Source of the DNA: Lentinus brumalis | Lineage: Eukaryota > Basidiomycota > Agaricomycetes > Polyporales > Polyporaceae | Direction: 5' to 3' | NCBI GenBank assembly: GCA_001792895.1 | Contig: MARA01000003.1 | Location: 1,612,001-1,676,000 of the forward strand | DNA length: 64,000 bases | In this document: one piece after another, positions 47,466 through 59,745 of the stretch | How positions within the stretch are numbered: position 1 is the stretch's first letter | How the letters are laid out: each line of letters starts with the position of its first letter | Notes under the pieces: model-generated | What the model was told of the DNA's origin: nothing | The model's database searches: none | What the model saw: the letters and a program-made list of their open reading frames with translations, nothing else | Position numbers and translations under genes: made by a program

Positions 47466-50138
47466 ACAACAGAGGGTTCAGGTACTTAGGAAAAGAGTGT
47501 CCTCGCCTCCACGTACCTCCGCTTGTCGGACGCGCGCGCGGTCACGTTGTAATAGAGTAGCGTCTACTTAGCTACCGCTTCCGGATTACTGGGCGCCTCA
47601 CCCGTAGGTTGGCTTGCCGACAACTCTGAGTGGGGCAGAAATGGCTCGCTATCATGCAGCTGCCATGGTGTCCGTGATGTTATTAATTAAAGATTGACTT
47701 CTGACGCAGTCCGCCAGCAGGGCAACGAAGGGCGGCGACCGGGCATGCACGGCGATGTCGGACTCGAAGGAGAACATGCTACGTATTCATCATGTCGTAA
47801 GTACGGTGGGAGCTGTTCGCACAAGCTCCTCGGTAGTAGCTTCTACGCGACATTCTACGGTATCCTAATGATAACTCGTAGACCAGCTGCAAGAGCGCAA
47901 ACCTCAAACTCCCAGAGGAGGCGGGAATTCCCTTATCGAGCAGTGGGTTATGTATTGCACAGCCACCAACGCTTTCCTCCGACTGAGTTAGGCTCTGAGG
48001 TTACTATGTAGCGTGATGAGCAGTCCCATGGCGTGCGCAATGCACATCCAGACTCGTTAGAAGCATGCGGTGGACGTCGGCATACCGCCTCTCTGCTGCA
48101 TGCGCGAATTCTGCCACAATCCTCGTGTCAGACTAGTGAGTGGCACAATTTTCCGAAAGGTCGCATGTCAGGGCGCCAGAACCTTGGAAATGCTCCAGAC
48201 TCGACCGCGTGAAGGATCTAGCGGGACACTCGTTCAACGAAAGCGCATTCTGGACCGACGATGAACTCATCCTCGCAGAATATTTGTCGTGAGGCTACTT
48301 ACTAGTAGTAACAGGACTACGGTGCTATGTAGACACCGCCTCGAGCTCGTCGCCTGTATGGGAACTTGGATGCGACGATTACTTAACTACAGCCTGTGGG
48401 ACCTTCCCCTCCCGCCGAGCGACTAAGCAGGGTTGAGACGTTGGGGTTGTTACCGGGCACAGTCAGCCTGAGGTTGGCTGCTGCGTATTGCGAGGTCTTG
48501 GGGCCAGTATGAAGGCGGTGTAGCGACAGTCCTCCGTTCAAAAGGAAAGGCGGCGACCAGCGGTGATGATGTACGAGAGACGTGTAAGAAAGTATCAGAC
48601 TATCGCCAAGAGTGCGAAGCAGGTGAGACGCTGACGAAAAGTGAGATTCTTGAGGAGACGAAGATGTAAGCGACGGTACCGGCCGGACGTTGAGAACCTT
48701 GTATGAGTTGCAAGCAAGTTGCAAGCTACTGGGCTAGATCTGGCATCACAACGTGGGCATTGTGGGCAGGCACGGGAAAGGGCCTTCTCGGCAGGCCGGA
48801 GCGGAAGCAGGAGGCATGATCCTACTGAGAATGGATAGCCAGGTGAGAATCTTATCGGCTGGAGGCATAAGCCTACTGAGAATGGATAGCGAGGTGAGAT
48901 CTTATCGGATGGAGCATGGCGGTCGCCGGGCGACGGATGCAACAAACGCGGCTTGAAGGGAGAACTTGATTTCGAAGGTGATAGACGAGGGTAACGATCT
49001 GTAACGGTCTCGCAGCAGAGCGCAGCAGTCAGGAACAGAAAAGTGCGGGATGCACGTGGGGGGTCCGGAGCGACATCGGCAGCCTCTTCAGTCCCGCGGG
49101 AACTGGCTCAGTATCGGACCTTAGATTCTTGAGAGTGCTGAAGGCCGTAACCCCTCGTCCTCAAACGCCTCCACATGTTGTACTTCGGCAACTTTTGGAT
49201 ATCTCCATGTCGCATTAGTGTACGCGCAGTAGCCGGCATACGAACAGGAGTAGTGTGGCCAAGAAACGAGGGACCAGAGCGAGACGGGACGGTGAGCCAC
49301 CCTGAGCCACCCGGGGAATGAAAATACTTGCGCGTTGTTCTGCACGTGGGAGGATGTCCTTGGCCGAAAAAGGAACTTGTTACTTACATAGGGACCGGTA
49401 ACTTGATTGCTTGCCTGCGATCCTCCCTCTGTGCCACTCGGCAAGTGCGGCTGCCGCCCTCTGCCACCCGCGACCTCTGGCACGCGTAGATGACGACGTC
49501 GCGTACCGCTAACTTCGGGGTGTCTAGGCTTTGGGGAACGGCCCAGGGGACCGGAGAACGGACGGTTTATGCCTGCACTTCAGCTTGACTTCATCACCCT
49601 CGCTGAGGTCGGGGAAGTCCGAAGCGGTTGCGCTGTCGATCTTGGGCGCGAGCCGAGATGACGGACATGACGAGCGCACTGTCTGCCATCTGTGGTCTAC
49701 TCTGGGTTTATCGCAAGATCAGTTGCTCGTGCCCCACCAGGACGTCTGCAGTGTGTGCGTTGCGCATGCACGACCATGCAGCGGGGTGCTTGCATCGGCA
49801 GTGCAGGGAGGCGGGAGGAGGACGAGGAGTTTGTGTCAAACGGGCGAACAGTCGCACGCTGGAGGAACGGTGCTATTGATGCACGGATTGGGAAATGGAG
49901 GGCATGAGGGCCCGATGGGATCGGTGACTGGACGTGGGGTGTGAGTTCAGCGAGGGTGATTTCTGCGAGGGAGCGTACTGAACACAACGCGCAGGGCGTT
50001 GACGCGCCTTTGTCGCTGCACAATCTCCTCGTCCCGCCGCACTTATAACCGTCCGAGATGAAGGTCCTTTCTCCCCACCCCCTCCCCCAAGTCACCGCAC
50101 GCACACCCCCGCTGTCCACCGCCTTCCTGCGATTCACC
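47466..50138. other. 2.7-kb gene-poor gap upstream of the HMG-box gene
   Basis: The longest gene-free stretch in the window, between the divergent starts of the acetyl-CoA transporter and the HMG factor. Frames of up to about 137 codons show no family and lack the third-position GC bias of real exons. It contains a 51-bp tandem duplication at 48810-48910. Long upstream regions are usual for regulated fungal transcription factors. Confidence 0.5.
48810..48910. repeat. 51-bp imperfect tandem duplication
   Basis: Two near-identical units, 48810-48860 and 48861-48910, each carrying CCTACTGAGAATGGATAGC and then AGGTGAGA and TCTTATCGG. They differ at a few positions and by one base in length. A shorter fragment of the unit may continue after 48910. 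Confidence 0.85.
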
Positions 50139-51689
50139 ATGGCGTACACATCTGCTCCCTTCACCCATGTCCCCTCTGGTATGTTGCAGCTTCCTGTTCT
50201 GCCATTCGATACTCACCATCTCCCGCATTGATGCAGGACAACCCTCCGCTGTGCAGTACGCGCCACAGTACATGCCCGACCCCAGCCGCCGGCTCGGGTC
50301 CTCCGTTCCGCTGCATACTGCTGCCGAGTGGCACACCTCCGCTACGTCCTTGCCCTCGCCTTCGACGCTCTATTCTCAGTACCCATCGTCCCCCGACTCT
50401 TCCTCGACATCGGCCTCATCTCCCCCTTCCTCCCGTGCCTCGTCCCCCGGTAGCTCATCTCTTGGCTCGCCTAGGCCCAAGAAGAAGTGCGTCTCCCGTC
50501 GGAGCGCCAAGGACCCCTCACACATCCCCCGTCCGCGCAATGCCTTCATCCTCTTCCGTAGCGCGATGTGTGAGGAGCTCCGCAAGGACCCTGTCGAAAC
50601 GGACCACCGTATGATCTCGCGTATCATCGGTAAGGTGTGGAAAACTTTGGACGCTACCACCAAAGCGTACTACAACCACCTGGCCGCGCAAGAGAAGGAG
50701 GAACACTCGCGACTCTACCCAGGATACCGTTTCAACCCACAGGCCCGGATTGCGCCTCCGAAGAGGCGCAACGTGAAGCGCAATGGCCAGACCGACAGGC
50801 TGCGCTGCGACCTGATCGCGGACATCCTCAACAAGGGCAACAGCGCCAAGCTCAAGGAGGAGGTCGACCAATTCGACAAGAGCGTCAAGCAGCAGATGAG
50901 CCGCGACGCCCCGTGCGAGGCTGGGAATCCCCACATCATCGTCTTCGACTCGAACCCGTCGTCTCCCTTGCCCTCTTCCCCCTCCAGCGTCTCGACATCC
51001 AGTGAGACTCCCTTCCGCAGCCCTCTTCTCCCTCCCGTTTGTTCGGAGTCTGGAGATGCCGATGTCCCGGATCAGGCCGACCCCCTCAGCTCGCTGCACC
51101 TCGGTCCAGAGAACCCATTTGATGTGAGTGTTGTAGATTTGCACTCGCTATGCAGTCCTGATGTGGCTTCGGGACAGGTGTCTTCTCCTCTTCATCCGAA
51201 CCCCGAGATGGTCGACAGTACGATCAACGTCTTTTCTCAGCCATCTCCCCTCCCTCTCCCTGGCTTCGGCGCCATGCTCTCGCAGGAGCAGGGCATCCTC
51301 GGCATCTCGGGCATGTATCCCCCACGCCTCAGTTCGACCCCGCCACCATCTCCACCAATCCTCTCAACTTCCAACATCAACAGTTCTATTCCGCCGATCT
51401 CTCCTTCCCTGAGCCGCCCTCGTACAACCTCGACGCCAACGCCCCTATGCCCGAGGCTCACCTCCAGATGGCATCATACCAACCCGGCTTTCAACCTCAG
51501 CCTTTCCCTCAGCCACCTCATGCTCAGTACGTCGACCCTCTGTCCTGCGCCCCGGACTACAGCGGCAACTTCGGCATTTCAACGCCTTACGACACCGCCA
51601 CCCAGGGTGTCTACCCCGGAATGTGGCCGTGTGCCCAGGTCGGCGAGCTCGAGAGCGAGCCTGCTCACTTTGGTTACCTGCCGTTCTGA
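50139..51689 (+). CDS. HMG-box transcription factor (MATA_HMG/Sox-type), one-base frameshift
   Basis: Exons 50139-50178, 50237-51123 and 51178-51689; with one base restored they give 479 residues. The start is MAYTSAPFTHVPSG. A Ser/Pro-rich segment precedes the HMG box at about residues 107-180: HIPRPRNAFILFRSAMCEEL, DHRMISRIIGKVWKTLD, AAQEKEEHSRLYPGYRF, with a basic stretch PPKRRNVKRN after it. The box is of the single, sequence-specific kind found in fungal mating-type and pheromone-response regulators; which pathway this one serves is unknown. Reading is clear to GAMLSQEQGILGISGMYPP, then changes frame at the C run 51319-51323; TPQFDPATISTNPLN and the end EPAHFGYLPF are in the second frame. 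Adding one C joins them. The alternative is a 209-nt intron (51124-51332), but the skipped part has strong coding character. Confidence 0.85.
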
Positions 51690-52512
51690 GACATTCACGG
51701 GAGACTGGTGCTCTCGACACACGACACGCGCCATCTGACGGGTCTATTTCGCCCTGGATAGATGGCGGCGCGGTGGAACGACTTGGCGGCCACCGTGACT
51801 GCGGCTGGTCTGGGGCATCATGGATGCCTCGGACTGTCCGAGTCTGTGGTCATTCCTCTGGTTGCTTGGGTTGAACGTATCGCTGCGAATGGCTCATTGA
51901 GTACCCACGGACAGTACGATACCTCCGGTGTTTTCTCCTCTCCATCTCCTCCTTTATCGCTCAATATTTGCTCATGCCTCCGTTTCCTTATGACTACCCT
52001 GCTCGCTTCGACGACTTCTAGTCTCGAAGCTGCTCGATTGCACTTGCTTATGGACTCTTTCCCACTCCCACTCCCACTGTAGCTATAACGACTGATCTAT
52101 CTCATCTTACTCTTGTTTCTTGTCTTGTTGTTGTGGTCTACGCTCACTGTACAGTGTATGCTGTATCTAATCAGGGCGTCGTCTCCAATATTTCCGTGTA
52201 GTACATAGGATGCACATCAGTACTCTTACATTCCCGTTGCAATGATCCAGACCAGTACTCAGATCCACATCGAGAGGAAGGACCCGTGCGTGTATGTGCA
52301 ATACATGGTACAACAGTATTCGCTGGGAAAGATAACAAGAACCCAGACTGGCGAAGCAAGAAGGCGAGACGCACGCATGCCGTACACGGAAGTTGCGTAC
52401 GATCGAATGCAGTGCCAGTGCGCCAGGGGTGTGGCTTCCCAGGGCTCCCCGCATTCCGTGACGTTGCGTAAGTGACTACAAACGAGCCGCAGCGGCGCAA
52501 GGCGTCAGCACG
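51690..52512. other. Convergent intergenic, HMG factor/dihydroorotate dehydrogenase
   Basis: 823 bp between two stop codons. It should contain the two 3' UTRs; the HMG side is T-rich from about 51930 to 52140. No gene is seen. Confidence 0.45.
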
Positions 52513-53887
52513 TCATGGATGTCCAGCCAGGATCTCGAACGCCCGGACCCCTTCTCGCCCCAGCAGCGTCGCACATCCCACCGCCGACGCGCCCGCCGCC
52601 CGCATGCGCGCAGCGGCGGCAGGGGACGTCACGCCCCCGATGCCAATGATGCGGATCCGCCGTATGGCGTGGTCGGGGTGCGCGGCGAGGAGACGGGCAA
52701 AGCAGTAGACGTTGCCGAGTGCGATGGGATGCATGGACTCGCCGCCCAGCCCGCCCAGCGCTGGTGGGAGCGCGAAGGGGGACGGCGTCGTCGTTGGCGA
52801 GGGGGGTGCGGGCGGAGGGGTACTGCTGGACGAGGAGGAGGGAGAGGGAGGAGAGGGCGTGCGCGGAGGCACGGGCGCGTCGGTGTCCATGTCGCTGCTT
52901 GCAGCCGCTTCCGTGTAGGCCGACGACTCCAGCGGGTCGTAGAACGCTTGCTCGCCGAACATGAGACAATTTCCGAGGGTGTTCGTGCAGGCCAGGTAGG
53001 CGAATGGATTCAGTGAGCGCATGACTTGTCCGTCTGGACCGAGGGGCTCCTGCATGGACCCCTTGACGAACGCTGCGGGGCGAATCTCGCGGGTGTATGT
53101 GTGGATGAAGCGAATAACTTCGACGAAGCGTGTCGAGTAGAGGTATGGCGGGAGCTTGAGACCGATCGTGAGACTTGGGTCTGCGTAGAACGCCGAAGAG
53201 AGGACATCGAGGTACGGGAGGAGGAAAGAAAACGTATACGCGGGCGGCGGCGCATCCTTGATGTTTGGGCAGGATGTGTTGAGCTCGATGCCAACAAGCG
53301 TTGCGGGGTCCATGGCAGTGCCAGAGACAAAGGCGGGAGCGGGATGCGCGTGAGAGGACGATGAAGACGACGCGCCGGGAGAGCCGCGTCTCGTACGGCT
53401 GGGACTAGATGGTGCGAACTCGCCGTACGCTGACGCGGAGTACGATGCTCGCAATTTCTTTCGTAGCGCTTGGATATTCTGGACCATCTCGGCAAGTACA
53501 GTAGGTGTGGAGGCTGTGATGCTGATGATGATTGGCTTCGTCGGCGGGCTGCCGTCAAGCATAGGGGTCGTGAGCAGCGTGTAGACCCAGTCCAGATACT
53601 TCGAGAGTGGATGCGGGGAGTACCCGTACGAGTTCAGGGAGGTGACGGATGACTTTGCAAAAGCAACCTGCGATGGCAGGTCAACACACAGTGAACACAG
53701 AAGTATCGTGGTCGCGTACCGTATTGGTTGCATCCTCGCTGAAACCATTGAATGTTGCGGTCCGAGTGACGACGGCACCCGTATGTGGGGAATCGTACAG
53801 TTCATGAAGCTGTTCATAGTCGGATGCCCATGCGCACGATGCGTTCACGACAGGAGGCTCGACGTTGAGTGTGTGTATCCTGACCAT
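52513..53887 (-). CDS. Dihydroorotate dehydrogenase, class 1A-like (FMN)
   Basis: Two exons, complement of 52513-53667 and 53720-53887; 440 residues. The N-terminus MVRIHTLNVEPPVVNASCAW and the block NGFSEDATNTVAFAKSSVTS fit the class 1 fold. GIELNTSCPNI carries the N-x-SCPN motif that holds the catalytic Cys in class 1A enzymes. KLPPYLYSTRF, CTNTLGNCL, IIGIGGVTSPAAAARMRAAG and ASAVGCATLLGREG form the FMN phosphate-binding end of the barrel. Class 1A enzymes are soluble and use fumarate; most basidiomycetes also have the mitochondrial class 2 enzyme for pyrimidine synthesis, so this may be a second form. Two low-complexity insertions (Ser/Arg-rich near 53330-53420 and Pro/Ser-rich near 52780-52890) make it longer than the usual 310-330 residues. 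I saw no targeting peptide. Confidence 0.85.
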
Positions 53888-55072
53888 TGTTACTTCTCTG
53901 AGCAGACTCCGGACAGCAGGACGGACTCCAAGGATGAAGGTGGTGGACGCAGAGTCCAGACGGCGGTGGGGGTCGTATAGCGAAGCTTGCACCCAGGTAC
54001 GCAACAGAATATATATATTTTCAGTGGATTGCGGCCTGGAACGACGATGTCAGCGCCCAAATAGGCAACGCCGGAAAAGCAGTCCCCATGGGCTGCTCTC
54101 GAGCTCTGCGAGGCAGTTATCCCACACCGTCGCCGCCCAACGAGTACAACCCGTATGCACACGGCTCATACGGCACCGCCGGTATCTGCCATGGTGGCAT
54201 GAGACAGTAGTACCGTTGCCTAGGCTAGAAGAGCAGCATCTGCTCGGTGGTAGTACCGAAACGCCGCAATGGCACATGGACTGACGCAGTCAACTTTGGC
54301 GATTGTAAGGCGTTAGAAAAAGCCTAGGCCCTACCCAATGCTCACGTCCAAACACTTCGTGGCAAACTCGTGGTCTGCAGGTCTGGACGAGTCGAAGAAG
54401 ATTTCCGGCGATTGGTGCGAGCAACGAAGCTTCATCGCAGTGATCCACGGAGAGGTGCTCTAGAGGCAGCCGCTTCAAGCCGAGGAATCCGACACTTACA
54501 GATGCGGAAGATGATGTCTTGTGTATGTAGAGTTGGATAACGTCTCTCGGAGGGAGTGCGGAGAGCTGATTAGACAGACGCCTAACGGATCAAGCATCCG
54601 GAGCGCCTGTCAGTCAAGGTCTGAGATCTGGACCGCTAAAGTAGGGTTAAGTACTTACACACGGTTCACAGTCAAGTCAAGTGCGTTGCGGTTACCCGCA
54701 CTCTGATGAATTTACACCGGAGCAAGTATGTAGACGTTGGTCGGTATCACTGGCCGAACAGCGGTGAAACAAACAAGGAGGGGCCACAGGATCGTATGAA
54801 GCCGCGCCGCCCGACCTAGAACATGACACAAGCAACAGTCTTCGTGTAGAATACAAATACATAAAGAACGCCCTGGACGTAGCGACACCGACACCGGGTT
54901 ATAGGAGCGTGTCGAGACCGACCCGCGCGTTCGCACTTCATGCATCATGACGCCGAGTTGACAGAGGAGCCCCTCATGACACAGCGACTAGCCGGCACAT
55001 GGAATTCAAGGTATGGCCAGAGAGGCCAGTGCTTCATTGAGGCACAAGACAGAAGGCCACAACCTCAAGGGA
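53888..55072. other. 1.2-kb intergenic stretch upstream of the dihydroorotate dehydrogenase gene
   Basis: Lies between the dehydrogenase start and the Trs31 stop, both minus. No frame in it resembles a known family. It should contain the dehydrogenase promoter and the Trs31 3' UTR. Confidence 0.45.
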
Positions 55073-55985
55073 CTACGTCTTCAGCGCCTCCTCACGCTCA
55101 AGAACGGATTTCTCGAGCTTGATAAGTATGGTTGTTCGATTGGGTAGCTGCTCGGTGGGTGTGTTGTGGGCAGTCACTCGAGCAGACTGGAGCGTGGCAG
55201 ATTAGTGCAGCTCGCGCTCGACTGGTAAGGAAACTATAACGCACGAAGCCGAGGCCATCTAGGACGGCCTCCACGATTCCAGCGGTGAACGACGAACAAC
55301 TCAGCGAGCTCATATCTCGGGGAACAGATATGTTCCGCGTAATGGGCGGGTCGTTGTCGATAATCATGTCTGCATGGTTGATTTGAGGTTCGAGGCAGAA
55401 GGGTAGTGGTTGAAGTGAAAGACGCACATTCGTCTGCATTCTCAACGCTCTTCTCGATAGCGTCCGCAGGCTTCCCAAAGACGGCACGCCACACATGCGT
55501 GTGGATAAACATGAGCGCGGGGAGGAAGCGTGTCTCGCGTTTGGGTGCTTTTGAGGCAGACTCATTCCTCCATGCCATGAGTTCTAGTATTCGCGTCCCA
55601 TTCCGATATCCGAGGGTGTTGAGTCTGTACATTTGTTCAATGGTGCAACGTAGACACATTCCAGTGCCCTGGGATTGTAGCATGCATGGTGTACGTACCT
55701 CCTCTCCAGATCATTGATACCACTGACGCGCTTCTGTGTGTACTGCACGATCTCCGAGAATAGGAAAGCGAATGCGGCCGAGGACACTTCTGCATTCCTA
55801 GTCTTGTTCAGTGGCCTGTCGTAAATGTTCGGACGCGCTCCAGGCTTGGGCGTCGACGCGGTGGTGATGGAAGGGGCAGAGGGCAGAGAGAAACGCGATG
55901 AAGACCCAGGTGAGAGATGTTCTGCCGAGGACAGTGAAGATGTTGATAGAACCGAGAATCTAGGATGAGGCTGGGTATACGCCAT
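55073..55985 (-). CDS. TRS31: TRAPP complex subunit Trs31 (TRAPPC5/Bet3 family)
   Basis: Four exons: complement of 55073-55186, 55245-55369, 55428-55624 and 55699-55985; 240 residues. A Ser-rich N-terminal extension (MAYTQPHPRFSVLSTS...) is followed by the family core: NIYDRPLNKTRNAEVSSAAF, FLFSEIVQYTQKRVSGINDL, LNTLGYRNGTRILELMAWRN, FIHTHVWRAVFGKPADAIEK, MIIDNDPPITRNISVPRDMS and FTAGIVEAVLDGLGF. The last exon ends TTILIKLEKSVLEREEALKT. Trs31 is a core TRAPP subunit that helps activate the Ypt1/Rab1 GTPase in ER-to-Golgi traffic. The gene is intact and diverges from the BTB gene with 295 bp between start codons. Confidence 0.94.
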
Positions 55986-56280
55986 AGATACTTCGAATTC
56001 TGCTGCGCGGGCGAGGTGCGTTGGTGTCGCGGACGTTGAGCAGGGTGAGGTTCACGGACAAGAGCCAGGAGCGCCTGCAAGTCATGTTCGCGTACGAACT
56101 ACCGCTTCCCGGCACTATGAACGTTGAGCGAGCCCCGCTCACGGCATTGTCCTCGTCCTCGATGTCGGCAACGGCGCGAAGCCTGCTTCTGCTTCCAGGT
56201 CTGGTCGTGCTCTGACGGGAAGCTTCGTGCCCTTGGTCCTCTGTGCTTCCCGTGACGGTCTCGCCAAGGCAGCCTGAGCC

Positions 56281-59200
56281 ATGTCCGAAATGGCGGGATT
56301 CTCCCTGGAGCCATCGCAATCCTACTCTTACTCGGACTCCCACTTGCCCCATTTCCCCCTCTCGAGCTCCTCCTCCATCCGTCCAAACTCCTCGTCACTG
56401 CGCGCCGATGTGATGACCTCTCCGCCGACAAGTCCTACGCGCCCATCCCCGGGGGATCTGCAATCGCACCTTTATGCGTCCTTCCTCCAGCGCAAGACGA
56501 CGGATGTCGCGTTGCGAGTATCTGGGTCGTGGCACGCAGTCTATAAACTGCACAGGGTTATTCTCATACAAGCTGTACGTTATGCATCGGGTGGTTGTGT
56601 TGCTGCAACTCACGTTCGTTCACAGGGCTTCTTCCAGTCGCTCTTCACGTCAGGGTTCAGTGAATCGGCCTCCCAATACTCCAGTCATCGAGTGGGACCG
56701 GATCATATTGAAATCGTCCTCGATGATCCTAATATCACTCGAGCTGGTGAGTCAATCTTCTATGTAGTCGGAGAGTCTGTCAGGCTTTCCTCCATGTTCC
56801 ACGTCCCAGCATGAGGGCACTTATTGCATTGGTGGCATATCTCACCGCACTTCATCCTCTGCGTTTCGTATCTTCACTGTTCCCCCTTCTCACAACCTAT
56901 ACTGACCGACTTCCCGTCCTCAGCTTTCGAGTGCGTGTGTTTTGCTCCTGTTATGAGTGCCAATGAAACATTGATAGACTCATCGCAGAATATGTATCGC
57001 ACGACTATATGGTGGAGGCCCACCTCTCTGGATATCCCCTTCCTTGATCCCCACACCAAGCCACCCACTTACGCCTGCCTTCGCATCTACTGGCTACGTA
57101 TCATCCTCGTCACAATCGGCGAACCTCTTTCCGTCAAGCCTGGACATATCTTCGGCACCGGACCAGCCATCTGGACATCACCCTGCTACTCCTCGCTTTC
57201 TGTTGTCGCTTCTCGCTACTGCTGTGTTCCTATCTATACCCTCTGTAACATCTCAAGCTCTCGCCGCTATCGTACGCACCGTTGGACCACATACAGTTAC
57301 TCGATACCTCAATTTCGCGATCGGCCGCGGCATTGGGCCAGTATATGACGTTGGAACAGGAAATGAAGACATTGACCACGAGTCCGAAGCCGCGGTAGGC
57401 CTCGAGGAGGTCGCGGAGCTTGTGGGGGAGGAAGACGTCTCGGCTTCCTACGACTCGACAGGGGTCCCTGCAGAGCTTGTGCAGAGACCCAAACATGATC
57501 GAGGCTTTTCAGCGGGCCGTCCAGGCACATTGATTCGAGAAGTTCCGAATTTGAAGCACTCGCACTGTCGTGACGAAACGCCGGACTCGGATTCGGAACC
57601 TGAGACCGATCCAGAGGCTCAGCAGCAAGCTGAGGACATTCGGAGCAGCCACAGCAAAGCCGATTGTCAAGTACCTTGTTACTACTATGGAGCTATCTCT
57701 GACAAGGTTGGCGAGGCCGCATCTTGCTGGCTCAGCCGTTGGGGCGTCGACATGCTCCGCTACGAGGAACGGAGCTTTGTTTCTGCACCAAACCAGGATG
57801 TCAAGGGCAAGGACGTCATATGGTCGCCGTTCCCTCACCAGGTACAGCTTGTCCACGAACGTCCTGGCTCTGCGCCTCCGGACATGACCGGCTCGCAGTC
57901 CAGTGGGAAGAGCAGACTTGCGAGCGGGAAGACGACCATGGCACCTGTCATATGGCGGTCAGGTGGGCTCTCCGCCCGATGGGTCCGTGGAATCATCTCG
58001 TCAGACGCTTTCTTCATCAGAGGGGAGAAGGAACGATACGAGGTGGCTAGGCGTGTGGTCGAGATGAGGATAGTGGCTAGAACGGGCGACGACTCGGGGG
58101 AGTCGGAGGAAGCTGAACAGGTGGAGTTCGAGAGGATGTTCGCCGAGGGCATATACTACGCGAATATGGTACGAGCGCGCCTCTGAGTATGGTTTCATCC
58201 GATGGGCTGACATGTCATGTCATCAGCACCTAGACGACTTGATGGCTATCTCGCGGGACGTCTCACCCTCGACCGGGAAGCCCGTCGTCCCTCTCGCGGT
58301 GCTGCAGGCGGCTTTGTGGAACCAGTCCTCGCTCTATCATAGGATCACTTACAGACCTCCGGGCTCGTCGTCTCCTTCCTTGACCTCGACGAATGCAACG
58401 AAGGAGCTTGGGATTGGAGTGCCCGCCGGTGACATCGAAAAGCTGGCTTTGCATCCCGAGGAGCGTCTGAAGGCCTTCTATCCCGTCCCCGGCGACTCGT
58501 CTCTGCGCCTCGGGGATAGCACTGGTCTGGAGGGTGCCTCCATGGACCAGCTCTTTGAACCTGTATCGGTGAAGAGAGGAACAGCTCGGGCGGTAGAGGC
58601 GAACTTTTTCGGGCTTGAACAGTCCTGCCGCCCTGCTTCTGCATTCTCAGCCCCCAAGTCTGCGGAAGACCCGCTGTCCCTGTCCTCTCCTCTGGGACCC
58701 GCGACGAAGTGGACGGCGCATCCGCCTTTCCGCTTTGCTGTCGAGTTCTGGGATGTTGACGGGCTCAAGGAGAAGAGCCGTCTCCACTCACACACCATAT
58801 GGTACGCCGGAAGCTTATACAACGTCTACGTCCAAGTTGTGCGGAAGAAGGGCATCCAGTTGGGCATCTATCTGCACCGCCAATCCACAGTTGATCCCAT
58901 CCCTCTATCCTCAGTACCCGTGCCTGAGATTCTCCCTCCGCCGCCTCGCGATAGGAGCGTGCTCGGCCGCGGCGCGTCCTCGTCTGTCTCGAACCCACGT
59001 CCGCCATCTGCTGCTGGGGGCGCAAGCACTCCCATGGTCTCACCTTCTGTGTCGTCAACACCGCTCTCACCGTTCGCACGGGCAGGGTCATTCGGGATCC
59101 CCGGCACGCCAACCATCATCTCGTCATCTCTCCCCGGAACGCCGGCCTTCTCTTCTCGCTCGTCGACGTCGACGTCAACAACGTTGCACTCTCCGTCCGG

Positions 59201-59528
59201 GAGCGTCGGGTCCATCGCGATGTCGCCATCTGTCTCCTTACCTGCCACGGCTTCCCCGGTGACGCCGCAGCAGCCGTATCGTGATCCACGCCCGCAAGTG
59301 AGCGCATACTTTACCATAGCGTGTGCGAGTCCCACTGGGGCGAGCTTGACAAGGTTCACCAGCGCTCCTGATGTCTTCTCGGTGAGCCAGAGTTGGGGGT
59401 GGAAGTCGAGCTCGTTGAGGACAGAGGAGTATCTGGAGGTCGATGCGGAGGCTCAGCCTGCCGCCGTGACGATGCCCGCCCCGAAGGAGGTCAGTTTGAG
59501 GGCGACAGTGGTGCTGGGAGTTGTTTGA
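56281..59528 (+). CDS. BTB/POZ-domain protein, germ-cell-less-like
   Basis: Five exons: 56281-56574, 56626-56746, 56924-56930, 56989-58168 and 58227-59528; they close to 967 residues. The BTB fold lies at about residues 60-155: DLQSHLYASFLQRKTTDVAL, KLHRVILIQAGFFQSLFTSG, HIEIVLDDPNITRAAFEICI and ARLYGGGPPLW. A long, mostly hydrophilic middle section has acidic Ser/Glu patches. The C-terminal part has FRFAVEFWDVDGLKEKSRL, HTIWYAGSLYNVYVQVVRKK and GIQLGIYLHRQ, like the carboxy-terminal fold of germ-cell-less/GMCL proteins. It ends in a Ser/Thr/Pro-rich tail and VSLRATVVLGVV. In animals such proteins are adaptors for Cul3 ubiquitin ligase; the fungal role is not known. One exon is only 7 nt (56924-56930). 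Confidence 0.83.
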
Positions 59529-59745
59529 CCATTGTGATGACGATGTCTACTCATGCTGTGCGTGTTGTGTTTTTCCGGTCCTCCACATACACTGGGTCTC
59601 GCCATGATTGTATCTCTAGTATCTCCTTTTGCTCTTGGGTCGATTCCTTGCAAGAAAGCTCCTTATTCTCGTACATACAAACGCACCCGAGTCCCGATAC
59701 CATAGTACACGATTACGAAAACACTGAATGACATTGATGTGCACG

